64,000 nucleotides of DNA from Chrysoperla carnea. Its lineage: Eukaryota; Arthropoda; Insecta; Neuroptera; Chrysopidae. The translations under genes were made by a program, and so were the position numbers. The DNA lies in contig NC_058339.1 in NCBI RefSeq assembly GCF_905475395.1, positions 21,026,001-21,090,000 of the forward strand, given 5' to 3'. The notes under the pieces were generated by a model. That model had not been told where the DNA came from, searched no databases, and was given only the letters and a program-made list of their open reading frames with translations. This document shows positions 10,990 to 24,086 of this stretch, one piece after another (position 1 is the stretch's first letter; each line of letters starts with the position of its first letter).

Positions 10990-13900
10990 AAAATCTATAA
11001 AATGTATTTAAAGGACTCGTTCTTTTTCTTAGGGGATGCTCCTTTTTTCACAATATTTAAGAATAGCACATTCGTCACCTCAACATCAAAGAACACATTT
11101 TACACAGCCAACTATATTTATTTTAGTTATTTGATAAACATTATTTCTAACAAATGTCCAGACTCATAGATTCAGATAGGTTCATTTTTTATGACTAGTG
11201 AGTGTACTTTTTTTAATTTATTAACCATTTATCGAAATTTTATTTAGCATTGTGATATTATTATTCAAAAAAATTTAGAAGTATAATAAACTACAATGTA
11301 GAGTTGGAGTATATGAAATATTTTTGATACCAAAGTAATTATAATGTTAAATAGTACTATCAATCTGCCATTGTGGTCTTTCCTGTGGCCTCTTACAAAA
11401 AGTATAAAACCACACTGTTTATTGGCGAGCAACGTGTCACTATTTAAAAAAATATAATAAAAATGGGCAATTTTAACTAAATGTTAAAATTAATCACATT
11501 TTAAATCATAATTATAAGACACAAACAGTTTGTTTCTAGTCTTTATTATATTCTGAACTGTCAACGAACAAATAAAAAATAAAAATACAAAATTAAAATT
11601 GATATTCCTCAAAAACGAGTTGATATTAATGTCTATGTTTTTTGTCTTTGTAATATAAATGTTATAAATGTATAAAACAGATTTTTCCTCAATGATATGG
11701 TATTTTTCCAAAAAAAAAAACAAAGTGTGCAATAATTAAACAAATCCCTTTGTAAAGTAGTTTGTAGATATTAGATAAAATAATATCCCTCCACCATGTA
11801 TATTTTTTCATGGCTTTTTGAAAATTATAAAGAAAAAAATATATAAAAAAAATACAAAAAAAAAAAACGAGAAATTGATATTAAATATAATTATGTGTAA
11901 TTTTAAATATTCAAAAAAATATAAGAAAATAAACCAAAAAAAATTAATAAAAATACGCTATATTTTTTTTAATTCTACACATATTTAAATGCACTCTTAA
12001 AATACGCTCTAAAATAGTAAAAAAAAATCTTCATAACCTCAAAATTTGAGATATAAGCACGAAAATGTTTCAAATATTTTCTATACCAAAAAAAATTCTC
12101 GTTAAAAAATTGTTTTTACTCGCTGTCTAAACGTAAAAAAATTTATACTTTTCTTACAAAAAAAAAAATCAAAATTGTATACTTATTAATATATAATAAG
12201 AAGAGCTCTTTTGACACTTATTTATGCCTTTCTTGAAAGGGTGCCTGAACCCAATTTAATAAAAATGTATATGTTTATATCCGTGTAAAATCAATGGTTT
12301 TTTGATTAAAAATAAAAACTTATTTTATTACGCAACAAAAGGATATATGCGGGTTGCATGAGTTGCATTTTTATAAAAAAAAAATGATCCAGTTTTTAAT
12401 CGATTGATCTTGATCGATTAATGATCCTCCAATTAAAAACCAAAACAATTTTGAAAAAAAAGCACTCATCAGCGCGTCGCTACAAAAATGTACATGAAAA
12501 TATTATATAGATGATCATAAAGTTATTTTATATACGGGCTTGTATGTACTTGCATTTTATCTCATTAATTAAAACAATTTGTAAATAAAAACCAAAAAAA
12601 TCGATATAATATAACTAATATTTCATATTTAATAACAATATATATATATTTATAATGTCAGTTTCTATTTTTTAATATTTTACTTATAACTGATTTAAAT
12701 TTAATTATAGATACTTTCGTATTTATAAATATAAATATAATAATTATACCAAAAATATTCAAATATTGTGGATTTAAGATTAAACCTTTAGGTAAATACC
12801 AAAAAACTTATAATAACCAAAAACGGTATATTATTTTATTTTTTCATCTTTCATTTTGATACAGTATTTTTGACTAGAACAAATTTTGTCAGAATTTTCT
12901 TTTCTTTTTACTAGAAAATTAAAATTTAGCTCCAGACGAAAAACAAATTACGTTTGCAACCACTCAAAGTAATTAAGATAGCTAAACGATGACTTTCAAC
13001 GAAATAAAAACTATTTAAAGGACCAGGTACTCAACATATAGAAAATTTGAGACCTGTCAAATTGGTTGTAACTGTAGTCTACGACATCCTAAACAAATAT
13101 TCATGGTCGCAAAGTTCGATTGTCAACTGGAACTGAAAGTTCGAAAAATTGATGACTGTTCTAGAAGGATAAATTTCAAGGTCAATTCGATTTTTTAAGC
13201 CGCAAATATTGCACTGCCAATACTGCCATCATTTAATTTAACTTTTATCTTTTTTTCCTTAACAAATACAAAAACAAATAACTGCTTACACTTTTTACAA
13301 AAAAATGAATTTGTCAGTTTAACTTAAGGTTGGATGGCAAATTAAAATACTATATTGCATTTCTATCAGCTCCATCGCTAGCTTTCGCTAAAGCTTTGCT
13401 TAAACTAAAACAATACAGAAAAAAAACAAGTGAAAACAAACACTTAACTGAGTTAATGGTTGAAATACCATTTTAACGTCATGTAAGTAAAGAAAGATAG
13501 TCACCCTTACACAACTAATCAACGATATTGTATCAAAATGAGAATCATTCTTTAGTTTTTTTTTATTTATTTTCTGAAATCTGGATGAATCCAAACAATT
13601 ATAATTAAATTTTAGAATTAAAATTTAAAATAAAAAAACGGTATAGTCGTTCATTAATTAGATCATTTACCTATTAATATTAATCCAATAATTAATTATT
13701 GTAGGAAAAGAACTTTTTAATCGATTGATTGATATTTTAATACTTTGGCATAGCCATCAGAAAATAATGGAAAAAAAATTTAACAAAAAAAAAAGTGTAG
13801 ATTTATAATAAAAATTATAATTAATATATTATACATAACAACTATTTGTATAACGTTTGTATTTAAAGAAAAACCTACTTTTAGTACTTATAAAAATATT

Positions 13901-15143
13901 AATTGTTGAAAAATAATATTAATTAAAAAAATAATTAATCCACTTTGTATTGACTTATATTAATTAAAAAAATTTAGTATTTAAACAATAATAATTGTAT
14001 ATTATATACGAAAAGAGCATTTTCGGAAAATGTCTTCTAGTTTCAAAAACATTGAACTTTTTGAAAAGAGTATTGCATTTTATAACCTTAAAAAATTTTC
14101 GTTTTTATATTTTTTGATTCAGGGTAAAAATGATACAGCGATTTTGACTTAAATATGTTTGAACTGGGCGATTATGATTTAGAGCTCGATTAATTTTTTC
14201 GATAATCCGAAAACCATTCACGCGTGGATCTCATATATATATATAAAGTTCTATATTCACGGATAAAACTGACAAAAGGAAGAAATCTGCGGAAAATCCA
14301 TTTATTGAGAGAATATTTACCGTATAAAAAAAACCAAATTTTCATATCAATATTTTATAATCCCGGTTCCATATATTCTTGTGTCTGTTAAAATGAAAGC
14401 AGATAAGGAGCTGAAATATTCGGGTGTTTTGCAAAAACAAACAACTTTTGTTTGAAAACAATTTTCTGATGTAACTTAACAATCTGAATTCATTATTAAT
14501 ATTCAATTCAGTGTATTATTTTTTACAAAAAGCTCCGAAGTTGCAACTCTTTCGTAAACCAAAGCATTTGTTAAAAGAGCGAGAAAATGAATTGAATTTA
14601 TACGCTATTCTATTTTGTCGAAAAGTGGAATTTTTTATACCAGAATGATCAGAAAAAGGAACGCTTCAAAAGTAATTAGATTAATCAATTCCAAAATGAA
14701 AATCAATTTGACGCCGTGACAAGTTTCAATTTTAGTAGTGAAATCGAGCTTACTAGAAAACAATACTCCAAATCCATTTTACTGCTCAAAAAAAATAAAT
14801 GTAATACTTTTACCAAAATTTTCAACAAATATGTTACAAGTACCTTAATAGCAATGGTGCCAGAATATTTGGCAACAGTTCAAAATATACAGAGGATACG
14901 GTTTTAAAAAAAAAATTCAAAAGAAATACGTCAAATAAAAATGAATACGCTTATATAAAATAAATAAAAAAATTGAGTTTATAAAGACATAAATAAAAGT
15001 ATTCTCACAAAGGAAATATATATTTTGTACATTTGCCATAAAAAGTATGATTGGTGCGTAAAATAAGTAGTTAAAAAAAACTTTAAAAGCCCAACGGAAT
15101 GTGATCATTCGTCAGAAAATCATGACAAGTTTAATTTTGTTAA
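10990..15143. other. Intergenic A/T-rich DNA
   Basis: This is mostly simple A/T-rich sequence with many homopolymer A runs. The segment 13427-13475 (aagtgaaaacaaacacttaa..gagttaatggttgaaatacca) matches the head of dispersed repeat family A at 52920-52965. No gene is supportable; the short reading frames are A/T-driven. Confidence 0.5.
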
Positions 15144-15145
15144 TA

Positions 15146-15535
15146 CAGGGTGTCCAATACTATCGTAAACGAAAAGCAAAATGAGGATACAATTCTAAAA
15201 AGAAAGTTTCTTAACAGTTGATTGATCCGATGTATCATAAACCAGATAGCGCTTCATTCATTATCGTTTTTATTTTTGAAAATTTTTCGATTAACATTCG
15301 CCAAATTGAAAGCAAAGTTTACCGCAATTGGTAAATTATAGTAAATATGCTTTCTATAAAAATTTCATTTTGAAAAATATTCATAGACAATTTCTCAAAA
15401 TAACAAATGATTATTAGTGGAGCTTTATTTTATTAATGGTAGATAAGATCCAAAAAATGTAAAGGAACTTTATTTTTAGAAATTTATTTTCCAAATCACT
15501 CTGATCTTCTAATCCGGTAGTTTTCGGACACCCCA
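15146..15535. mobile_element. TA-flanked MITE, Tc1/mariner-like ends
   Basis: The left end (cagggtgtccaatactatcg) and the inverted right end (tggggtgtccgaaaactacc) share gggtgtcc followed by a degenerate match, and each is flanked by TA (15144-45 and 15536-37). The interior is about 390 bp without coding potential. TA target sites and gggtgt termini fit a non-autonomous Tc1/mariner-type element; the assignment is inference. Confidence 0.55.
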
Positions 15536-16512
15536 TATAGATAATTTTTGAAACTAAATCATATAAATTTCTCATAAGATGATTACCTAGACCTGAATCC
15601 ACACACAAACACACAAATCAAACATGACATTAAGATTAATTCAAAATATAAGTAAAAAAAGTCAAAGGTGTATTCTCAAAAGCAAAACAATTATTGAAGT
15701 TGTCAACAGGCCTATATACATATTTTTTAAACAAAAATTATTGTTTTTTATAAAATTTAAAACAATCTCAAAAGAAAGCACATTATTTAAAATATATAAA
15801 AAAAAATAAAATACATATTTAGATTCTCCAGAGAAAAGATCAAATTTTTTTAAAAAAAGAATAAAAATTAAATATCGTAGTGAGAACCGAATTTTCCATC
15901 CCGTTGTAAAATAAAAATGAAAAAAACATATGTGTATAATAATAGTCTCTAATTTTTCATATTGTTGTACGATTTTTAAGTTTATATTAAAATGTTTTGT
16001 GCATTCAATTTGACAACTTTTTATTACAATATTCATCTATTTAGCTTTCACCTATGCCAATTTCCAATAAAACATTAGAAATTTATTTTGATCCATTATT
16101 AGGTATTTGATCCAGGCACGGCAGAAGATGGCCAGTCCAGTTGGGAAGCTAATCAGCGGAGGTTTCTTCAAATTTGGAATCGCTAAACGCATTTACGACA
16201 CCAGAAAATCCCTTTCACATTCGATTCAATGACGCAGAGACTCGACTTGAGATTGCAGTTCTGTATTCAATATTTTTATGCGATCGAAAATGTCAATCAT
16301 CGCAGTTAAATAGAAAACACACTCAAAAGTCTATGATTTTCCGTTTGCGAATTATATGACGCCATTAAACAACTTTTGGGCGATGATTTTGGAGATTTTT
16401 AAATTATAATAATAAAGCATAAATAAAAACCATAAATATTATAAACGATAAATTCTTTTTTTTATTTAAAAAAAGGTATAAAAACACATTATAAAACTAA
16501 TTTTATGGTGTA

Positions 16513-16764
16513 GTCGACAAGTTCAAATTAGTGAAATATAGAAATAATGGTCGTAAATATGTGTGAGAGCTCGTTGGATTGTTAATGATGCTTAGAAAAT
16601 GAAAATGAATAAAAATTCACAAAAGTTATAAACAATTAAAGATGTAAAAAAAGCTATTTCGTTTTTCGCAAATATTCCATAAAATATAATTCCGAATCCA
16701 ACGAGCTATCACACGTACTTTTGCGGTCAGTATTTCTATATTTCATTAATTTGAACTTATCGAT
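16513..16764. mobile_element. Foldback MITE, 252 bp
   Basis: The two halves are inverted copies: aagttcaaatta(g)tgaaatata..aat at 16519-16545 pairs with 16729-16756, and gagctcgttggatt at 16567-16580 pairs with aatccaacgagctat at about 16694-16708. TA dinucleotides flank both ends (16511-12, 16765-66). No coding capacity is seen. Confidence 0.75.
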
Positions 16765-16966
16765 TAGACTATCATAGAAATATTGAACAACAAGACAGAA
16801 TACACTAATATCTGAAATAAAAATCTGAACAAAAATTAAATTTCGAATAATTCACACATTTATATAAAAATTCCTTAAATCAGGAACTACAAAATTATTT
16901 CTCACAAAAAAATATACGTGAAACAAACATTATATTGAATCATATTTCAAAAGATTATTACTTATA

Positions 16967-17864
16967 GGCTGAGGTTATTCGGACAGTATCGTGTGTTTAT
17001 AGTTTTCCAATCGGAAATCTTTGTCATGCTGAGAGGATCCCAGATCTGTAACTCGAAAGGTTACAGTACGGCACACATCAGTATCTTACATCTCATACAG
17101 TACGGCACATCTCAGATAGTCTGGCCGCCCTTCGGACTCTTGAGGCGTCAAGATTCCAATCTAAGATAGTGTATGAATGTTTCGAGGAGCTGAATCACCT
17201 GACACTGAATAACACAGTCAGGCTGATTTGGGTACCGGGTCACCCTGACAATAAAGGGAATGAAGCAGCAGACTTGTTGGAACGAAAGGGGTTGTCTCAA
17301 ACGCCCCTTTCATCAGAGTCTGCCATTCCCATAGCAAAATTATCCGTAATTTACCGAATCAAAGAATGGCTACGACAATCCCATTTTGATACCTAGGACT
17401 TTGCACAGGGCATGCGGCAGCCCAAACTGTGTATAATCACAGATAGGCCATTCGACTGTGCTCGACTGAAACTTACTAGAGCACAGTTGAGAAGAGTGGT
17501 GGCTCTATTGACAGGACACTGTCGATTGAACTACCACCCTCATAACATAGGAATCTCCTATGATCCCATTTGTAGAGCCTGTATGGAGGATGACGAAACT
17601 TCCATACATGTTATTTGCACATGCACAAATCTGCAGGGTGTCAGTTTTAGAATGCTCGGGCCTGACACTAAAAATAACATTTATTGACAATGAAAATTTA
17701 CGATTATTTAATCAAAGAAAAATTATTTATTTTTCACCAACTCCGACAACGAATTCGTAATCTACACAAAAAATATTTTAATTTAGATTTTTATCTGACG
17801 TTCTAAGACCTTGTTAACATTAGATAGCCGCTAGATACACGATAGTGTCCGAATATCCTTACCG
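16967..17864. mobile_element. TA-flanked element with inverted ends enclosing a retrotransposon fragment
   Basis: The left end GGCTGAGGTTATTCGGACAG continues as TATCGTGTGTTTATAG. The inverted right end reads CGGTAAGGATATTCGGACAC then TATCGTGTATCTAG. Both are bounded by TA (16965-66 and 17865-66). The match holds over about 35 bp. The interior carries an RNase H fragment of a non-LTR retrotransposon, which is not expected cargo of such an element. Confidence 0.7.
17107..17687 (+). pseudogene. Non-LTR retrotransposon RNase H plus C-terminal fragment
   Basis: The peptide shows an RNase H end: a DSLAALR..EAS(R) block from about 17116, then RLIWVPGH and KGNEAADLLERKG (conserved His and acidic residues). 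After a linker comes the C-terminal TGHCRLNYHPHNIG and CRACM..DETSIHVIC block with its Cys/His pairs, typical of the post-RNase H tail of insect jockey- or I-like LINE ORF2. The frame is interrupted by one in-frame TAG at 17394-17396, after HFDT, and reopens unchanged. Just upstream, at about 17063-17115, a short segment (acagtacggcac) is duplicated. Endonuclease and reverse transcriptase are absent, so it is a dead fragment. Confidence 0.85.
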
Positions 17865-17866
17865 TA

Positions 17867-19019
17867 ACTTAAATTATGAAGAAAACTATACATATTATGC
17901 CAACACAACAGCCTTACAAGATAAAATTTTAAGGTCTACAAAATATAAAGGGAATACATATATCAGAAGGGAAAACTCAAAAACTTTACAACTTTTATTT
18001 TTGAGATCAATTTAAAATATTAAGTTTATCCGAAAATCAATTTCCATTTTTTATTCTATTTCTTTTACAAAAATCATAAATAATTTTTCAGTTCAAAATT
18101 TAAAATTATTTTACAAATTAATAACTATTTTACAAATTATTAACTATTCTAGCCGATTCATAAGTTTTGGTGAAATCCATTCGTCTGATTTAAAAGAAAA
18201 CACTCAAAACTCTTTTACGGAAAACAGTTTTAGAGAAATTGTTATAAAATTTTGTTAAATGTATTTATTTAACTGTCATTTTCCATAATATACGATGCGT
18301 TTTTCTAATTCTTCATACTGATAAGGAATTCTTAGACCTATTATAATTTAATTCGTTATAAATTTTAAATAATTTTTAACCTCTGAGAATAAACCTCAAC
18401 TTCATCCTCAAGATAGTTATCCGTTATAATCCTCAAGATATCTTTATCCGATAAATTAAACATTAATTTATCTAGGTTTACTAATATTATTAGTATTTCT
18501 ATAACAATAAATTAATCCTGAGGCGAAGAACACGAACAAAGGATAAAAATACGAGTAGTCATTAAATTATTAGCAGTTAAGAGTGAACGAGCAAGATATC
18601 GTAGTGGACACAGTAAAATCATTTAGTATTTAATTACATGTGTCATTAATACATACTTTTTCAGTTGAAAATTGGATTTAAAGCTCCAGTGTTCAAACCC
18701 CTACCTTGAGGTATTTAGAGAAGGTGGGACATGAGCTCTTTTTAGGTTCTTTAGTTTACATTTTCTTACTGATTGACATAGAAAACATTAAAAATTACAA
18801 ACATAGAAAACAAAATTCAAAGTTATCCTATAATTTGTTACCAATTTCTGATAAATTGTTCTCGTTTCAATAAACATGATTTTGTTGAGTACACTCAAAC
18901 AAAATTTTTTAACTAAATGCTATTTTAGTTTTTTATTGTAAAATAATGGATTAAAGCTGTATATTTTAGGCTCAACATATCTTATACATTCTTCCAAATT
19001 GTGAGACTTCCAATATATA
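17867..19019. other. Intergenic A/T-rich DNA
   Basis: No gene is seen. Near 18408-18455 a short local duplication (cctcaagata..tatccg) is visible. Confidence 0.5.
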
Positions 19020-19021
19020 TA

Positions 19022-19674
19022 GTGTGTCTCCGGATAGAGGTAACTATATTTGTAAATTTCCTTATTTTGCATTTTAAGAAAAAAGAGTCATTCTTTATAA
19101 GAAGTTTTGCTTATTCTGAAAAGTATGTATGTATATTTAAAACTTCTTAATAATGTACAGGGTAGCCAAAAATTATGACTATACAAAATATCAAGAAGAT
19201 CCGTGTACTTTAATTATAGCACAATTTTTTATTTGAAGAAAAGCTCTATTTATAAAAAAACGTAAGAAAGAAAATAATAATAAATCAATTAACATGTACT
19301 ATCCGAGAGTGTAATTTTTTGTGGACTAGTTTAGAAAATTAAGAAGAAAATTTATTTTCTCGGATAAACATTCAATAAGAATGGAATTGTCAAAGTTGAA
19401 AAGATCTTCTTGATATTTTGTATAGAGTCATAATTGTTAATTTCGTGTAACTTTTTTTAGTAACATTTTGTCAACTTTTAAAAACGAAGGGTAGTTTACC
19501 CAAAAAAAAAATAGTGATACCAAATTTTTGGCCACCCTATACATTATTTAGAAGTTTTAAATATTCCTACATACTTTTCAGAATAAGCAAAACTTCTTTT
19601 AAAGAATGATTTTTTTTCTTAAAATGCAAAATAAGGAAATTTACAAGAATAGTTACCTCTATCCGGGGACACAC
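19022..19674. mobile_element. Large foldback element, 653 bp, downstream of the zinc-finger gene
   Basis: The left arm (19022 to about 19205) begins gtgtgtctccggatagaggt. The right arm (about 19400 to 19674) ends acctctatccggggacacac. Internal blocks also pair: aaatttccttattttgcatt and its complement, aaaacttct..., and caaaatatcaagaagat (19185-19201) with atcttcttgatattttg (19404-19420). TA flanks both ends. It ends 177 bp before the stop codon of the convergent zinc-finger gene, so it may lie in that gene's 3' UTR. Confidence 0.8.
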
Positions 19675-19850
19675 TATGAATAGTTCAAATTTAAGTTTGG
19701 CACGATTCAATACATAGAGTGACTTTATGACCAAACATTTTTTATTAATAATTATACTTAAACACAAAAGTCATATGTTTTCGCACACGTATTTTATTAA
19801 TATTTAATTTATATACAAGTCGATAAAGTTGATTTAATAACAGACTACTA

Positions 19851-22800
19851 TCACATTTCCATATTATGAAGAGAATGAACATGCTCAAATAATTCATCTT
19901 GTGTTTCGAAAGACAGTTGACATAACGAACATATTTGATTGTTTTCATCCTGTAGTTCCTCTGGTTTTAGTACGGGTGGCGATGGGTACTCACTTTGTAT
20001 ATTACCAGCATGATATTCATTAAAATGCTGTTTTAAATCTGAATGCCGATCAAATGCCATTTTACAAAATTGACAAAAATAAGTTTTCTTCTTACGTTCT
20101 TGAATAAATGCTGGTTTATGTTTCACTAAAATATGTTCCCGTAATTCACTAATCGTTGCAAATGACATTTTACATACAGCACAAGGTGCGGCAATCCCAA
20201 CGATCTGTTTACTAGACGATGGTGATGTTGTTGTCGTGTCTAAAGGATCTTGAAGTGTTGAATTAAACGTATGATTTTCAGGTTCAATTTTTTGACAGAC
20301 TTCTAAATGTTTCGTTAAGTGCTTTGAATGATAAAAGAATTTATTACAATTTGGACAAGTATGTGTAACATGAGTTTTCATATGATATTTATAACCTTTT
20401 AGAGTTTGAAAGACTTTTCTACATTTTTTGCAACTCCATGTATTTGTAACACCATTATTTATTGGACCAGGTATATTTAAATTATTCTGCTGTTTCGTTT
20501 GCATTTGTTTTAATCTCTTTGCATGTCTTAAGGATTTTCTGTCATGATTTTGTCCATAATGAATGCGAAAATTAATAAATGAATCAAATACTTTTTTACA
20601 TTCAATACAACTAGATGTACGTTGAAAGTAACATCGTTTCTTATGTTCAGTCAAAGCACCTGCTGATAAAAATGGCCGTTTACATAAAAAGCAAAGCAAT
20701 GAATTTGTCGAAGATGAAGGATTCTCATCCTGGAATTCCGCTTCAATTAATACTGCATTAGGGCAACGAGATCGATGTTTCATATAATTACTTTTGCTAA
20801 TGTAACATTTACCACATCCTCCACATTTTACTGCACCTGGATGAATTTTAATAAATTTTCTCAAATCCGTAGGTCGTTGCAAACAATTATTTTCATGTTT
20901 ATAACATCGATGTTTATTATCATATTTACGTTTACAAAATGAACATCTAGTGTGGTCCCTTTTATCAGTGACATTCAATTGTTCAATTTCTGTTTCCGCA
21001 TTGATATCATCTTCTTCTAATTTAGGTTTGTCTTCTTTAATTTCCGATACTTCTTCAGTTTTATTAGGCAGCTGTTGTTTTAAATTCGGGCAACGTTTTT
21101 TATGAAAGCGAAATTTACTGGCTAACGAAAATACTTTATCGCATCCATTACATTTAAATTTATCATCAACCACTTCAGGTTTTTTGTGAGACTCCAAGAC
21201 GTCATCTTTGTTTTTTTTATTTGTGGATTTTAGAGAGAAAAATTCACCTCTTCTCATATGATATTTTCTATGAGATGCAAAGCCTTGAACTGTAATGAAT
21301 TTTTTACCACATTCGCAATGATAATTGCGAGTGTAATCATTTGTTTTATAACTAAATTTAGGCCGTGAATTAAATTTTCTTTTAGATCTTGATGATTTTT
21401 TAACTGGTTTTAAATTAGGTTCTGTCAAATTTGAAACTTTTTCAGGAATATCTAACACCTGTTCGGTTACAGCACTTTCAGAACGAACATTCTCAATTTT
21501 AACACCATTCAAAACTTCCGAGAAACTTTGTTCCACAACCATCTCCGTATTGATAGGATCTGAATTAATTTTTTCATCACTAAAAGCATCGAAGTTTGAA
21601 GTCGCATCATTGATTTTCAGAACATGTGTTGCTCTATGCGATGTCCATTCTTCTATAGTTTTGAAAAGTTTTCCACAAAGACTACACGAAAATTTGTAAT
21701 CGGCAGCAGTTGAGTCTACTTGTTTTTCAGATATATTTAAAGGATCATTTAATTGAATTTCGTTAGAATGTTTCGAGTTTTCCAAGGATTTTCTTTTACA
21801 TATACTGCGATGTGTTTGTACTTCCAATTTTGTTTTGCATGATTTTCCACAGCAAAAGCATGTAAACATTGGTATTGTCATATGAAATAGCCGTAAATGT
21901 TGCACTAAATTCGAATTTCGGTTAAACTGTTTAGAACAAAATTTACAAATATTATCCTTATACATTTCGACAACTAACTTGTAATTGAAGGGTATTCTTT
22001 CTGATGATACGTTAGAAGAAACAGGCTTTTTACTTTTAGGTGAAATACTCTTTTCTAAATGTTGATAACTTTCTGCATCGGATCTTGATTCGAATTTGAT
22101 ATTAAATTCCTGAAAATTGTTGATCTCGTATTAATTCTCTCATATTATTAATCAATAAATTTCACTTATGATAAAATATTTTACTAACCGGAGTAAAGGT
22201 TTCATAAGTATATTCAAAACTATCATCGAAGTCATCTTCAATGAATTCTTCTTTTATGTGAATGCTCTGTAAATAAAATTTTTCAAAATTGTATTTTTAT
22301 TGAGCCAGGTATATTGAGATCTTCAGAATAATTGCATTAAAATAAGCCAATTTTCCGAATAGATAAAAAGTAATATCCAAAAACTTTGCATATTCAATTA
22401 CCCAGATCCGACTATTCACACAACTAAAGCCGCAAATATATTATATGTTTTACAATCAAATTTGGGAAATATTAACCTATTGTTTGTCCCAAGAAAAATT
22501 ATGTTGGATATTTTATATATACATAAGTTATTAAACATTTTCAAATGAAGGTAAAAGAAAATAAATACCGTTTCTAGCCGTGAGATTGGTAAAATTGCGT
22601 TTGCTTCTTCTTCTTCACGTTGCTTTTGCAGTTTTCTTTCCCGCCATTGATATAATTGCTCTTGACTCTCAGTACACAGCTTTTTAAAAGAATCCCAAGA
22701 AACAACTTTCTCAATGCAAACAGTGCATAAAAATTTCGGGAAATCATCGTTTTGAGTTATCTGAAACAGCATAATTCACTAAAATTCTCTAAACCAAAAC

Positions 22801-24086
22801 ATAAATAATACAAATGTATTTTTTATGTATAGTTTTATAAGATTTTTCCTAAAACTAAATGACATATCGATAATAATTTATTTCAACTTAGAAAAAGAAC
22901 TTTGCAAACTAAAGAATTTTTCAAGGGGCTTGTCTCAAACTTTCAAAATTTGCAAAGTTATTGAACATAAATCGATTTCTGTATCGATACGATTTGAATT
23001 GAACTAAAATTGTGTCCCCGAATAAAGCAATTTATTCGGGTTTATTTGCTTTACATTGCACTTTTAAAGCAATTCTTTTTATTTTATTTAGATCAAATTT
23101 ATTTAGTAGTTGGTTTAAGTTTGGATTTTATTTTCGTTGCTCATTTTCCTAAAGTGAATATGATTTGTCTCGTCTAAATATAGTATTTTCTGGGGACACT
23201 TTAGTCGGCTACTAGCTTTCGCTATATTACAATATCAGAAAATTTTAAAGATTCTGATTAAGAGAAAAATCTCTTAGTCAAATTTCGGTGCCACGAAAAT
23301 CGAAATCAAATCATTTGCAACTTCTAATGTATAGGAACATGAACAATTTCTCGTTCTAGACTATAAGGGGGTGGAAAATTAGGGTGGAAAAAGCTTTCTT
23401 TTTTCGAAATATTTACATTTTTATCAGTTTATTTTTCACTAAAATTGTACGCGAGTAAAGGCGATAAGATTGTAACTGAGGTATGTGGCAAAATGGCAAA
23501 ATAAGGACATATTTTTGTAAGAGAACATGGATATTTTTCGGATTATTAGAAGTTTCTACCAAATATACAGATGAATACCACATAAAATATTGACGAATTT
23601 TTCAATTTCTTTTTCACAAGGAACACTCAAAAATTCCCCCCAATCTTACTTAACACCGAAATAATTTTCAGCCCCCCTCCAGGCAGAAGTGGAAAAATGA
23701 AGCAACCTAACACCTCAAGATTTTAAAATCTATACGGCGAAATTTATTTATACCTGAACCTAACCTTTCGTATTAAAAACAGCAAACTGCGAACATTTTT
23801 TCGCACAATTTATTTAGGTACTCGAAGACATAATGACAGCATGAATTAAAACGCAAACAAATTTGACATATTATAAATTAATAAGTCACTAAGTAAACTA
23901 AGTTTATCGGCATTCACTTTGCCACAGTCTTTACTTTTATGATTTAGAAAAACTTACCTGTATCGATAACGATGTGGAAATTGTTGTGATAATCTCAGCA
24001 TAAGAATTGTTTTCAAACACATTAATATTCTTGGAGTTTGAATTCAAACACAGCCTACAAGCAGACTCATAATTTTCTTCAACCAT
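19851..24086 (-). CDS. ZAD-C2H2 zinc-finger protein, 14 fingers
   Basis: This is a probable sequence-specific DNA-binding nuclear protein. Coding exons (- strand) are 24086-23958, 22760-22569, 22266-22189 and 22109-19851. Donors CAG|GTAAGT, ACG|GTATTT and CCG|GTTAGT and acceptors TTTCAG, TTACAG and TTTCAG give phase 0 at every junction and 885 residues. The ZAD homodimerisation domain spans about residues 10-85: zinc ligands C10/C13 (CRLC) from exon 1 and C55/C58 (CTVC) from exon 2. A Gln/Glu-rich and acidic linker follows in exons 2-3. Exon 4 has 14 fingers from about residue 188 to the C-terminus. Six (fingers 2, 5, 6, 7, 8 and 11) end in Cys instead of the last His, and finger 4 has C-x-C spacing. 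ZAD genes expanded by lineage in insects, so no gene symbol is offered. Confidence 0.95.
22761..23957 (-). other. First intron of the ZAD zinc-finger gene
   Basis: This 1197-bp intron splits the ZAD domain between its two Cys pairs. It contains a possible small element at about 23013-23198 with short inverted ends (gtgtcccc.. / ..ggggacac). Nothing else is recognised. Confidence 0.85.

Noticed and set aside
15662..16036. 124-residue frame on the - strand
   Set aside because: It is rich in Phe, Ile, Asn and Lys, as expected from random A/T-rich DNA; no domain is visible.
16174..16359. 61-residue frame NPFHIRFNDAETRLEIAV..
   Set aside because: The composition looks protein-like but no family is recognised, it is very short, and no flanking exon joins convincingly.
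23013..23198. Small element with gtgtcccc ends in the zinc-finger intron
   Set aside because: Only about 8-10 bp of inverted similarity and no clear target duplication; mentioned within the intron entry but not called as an element.
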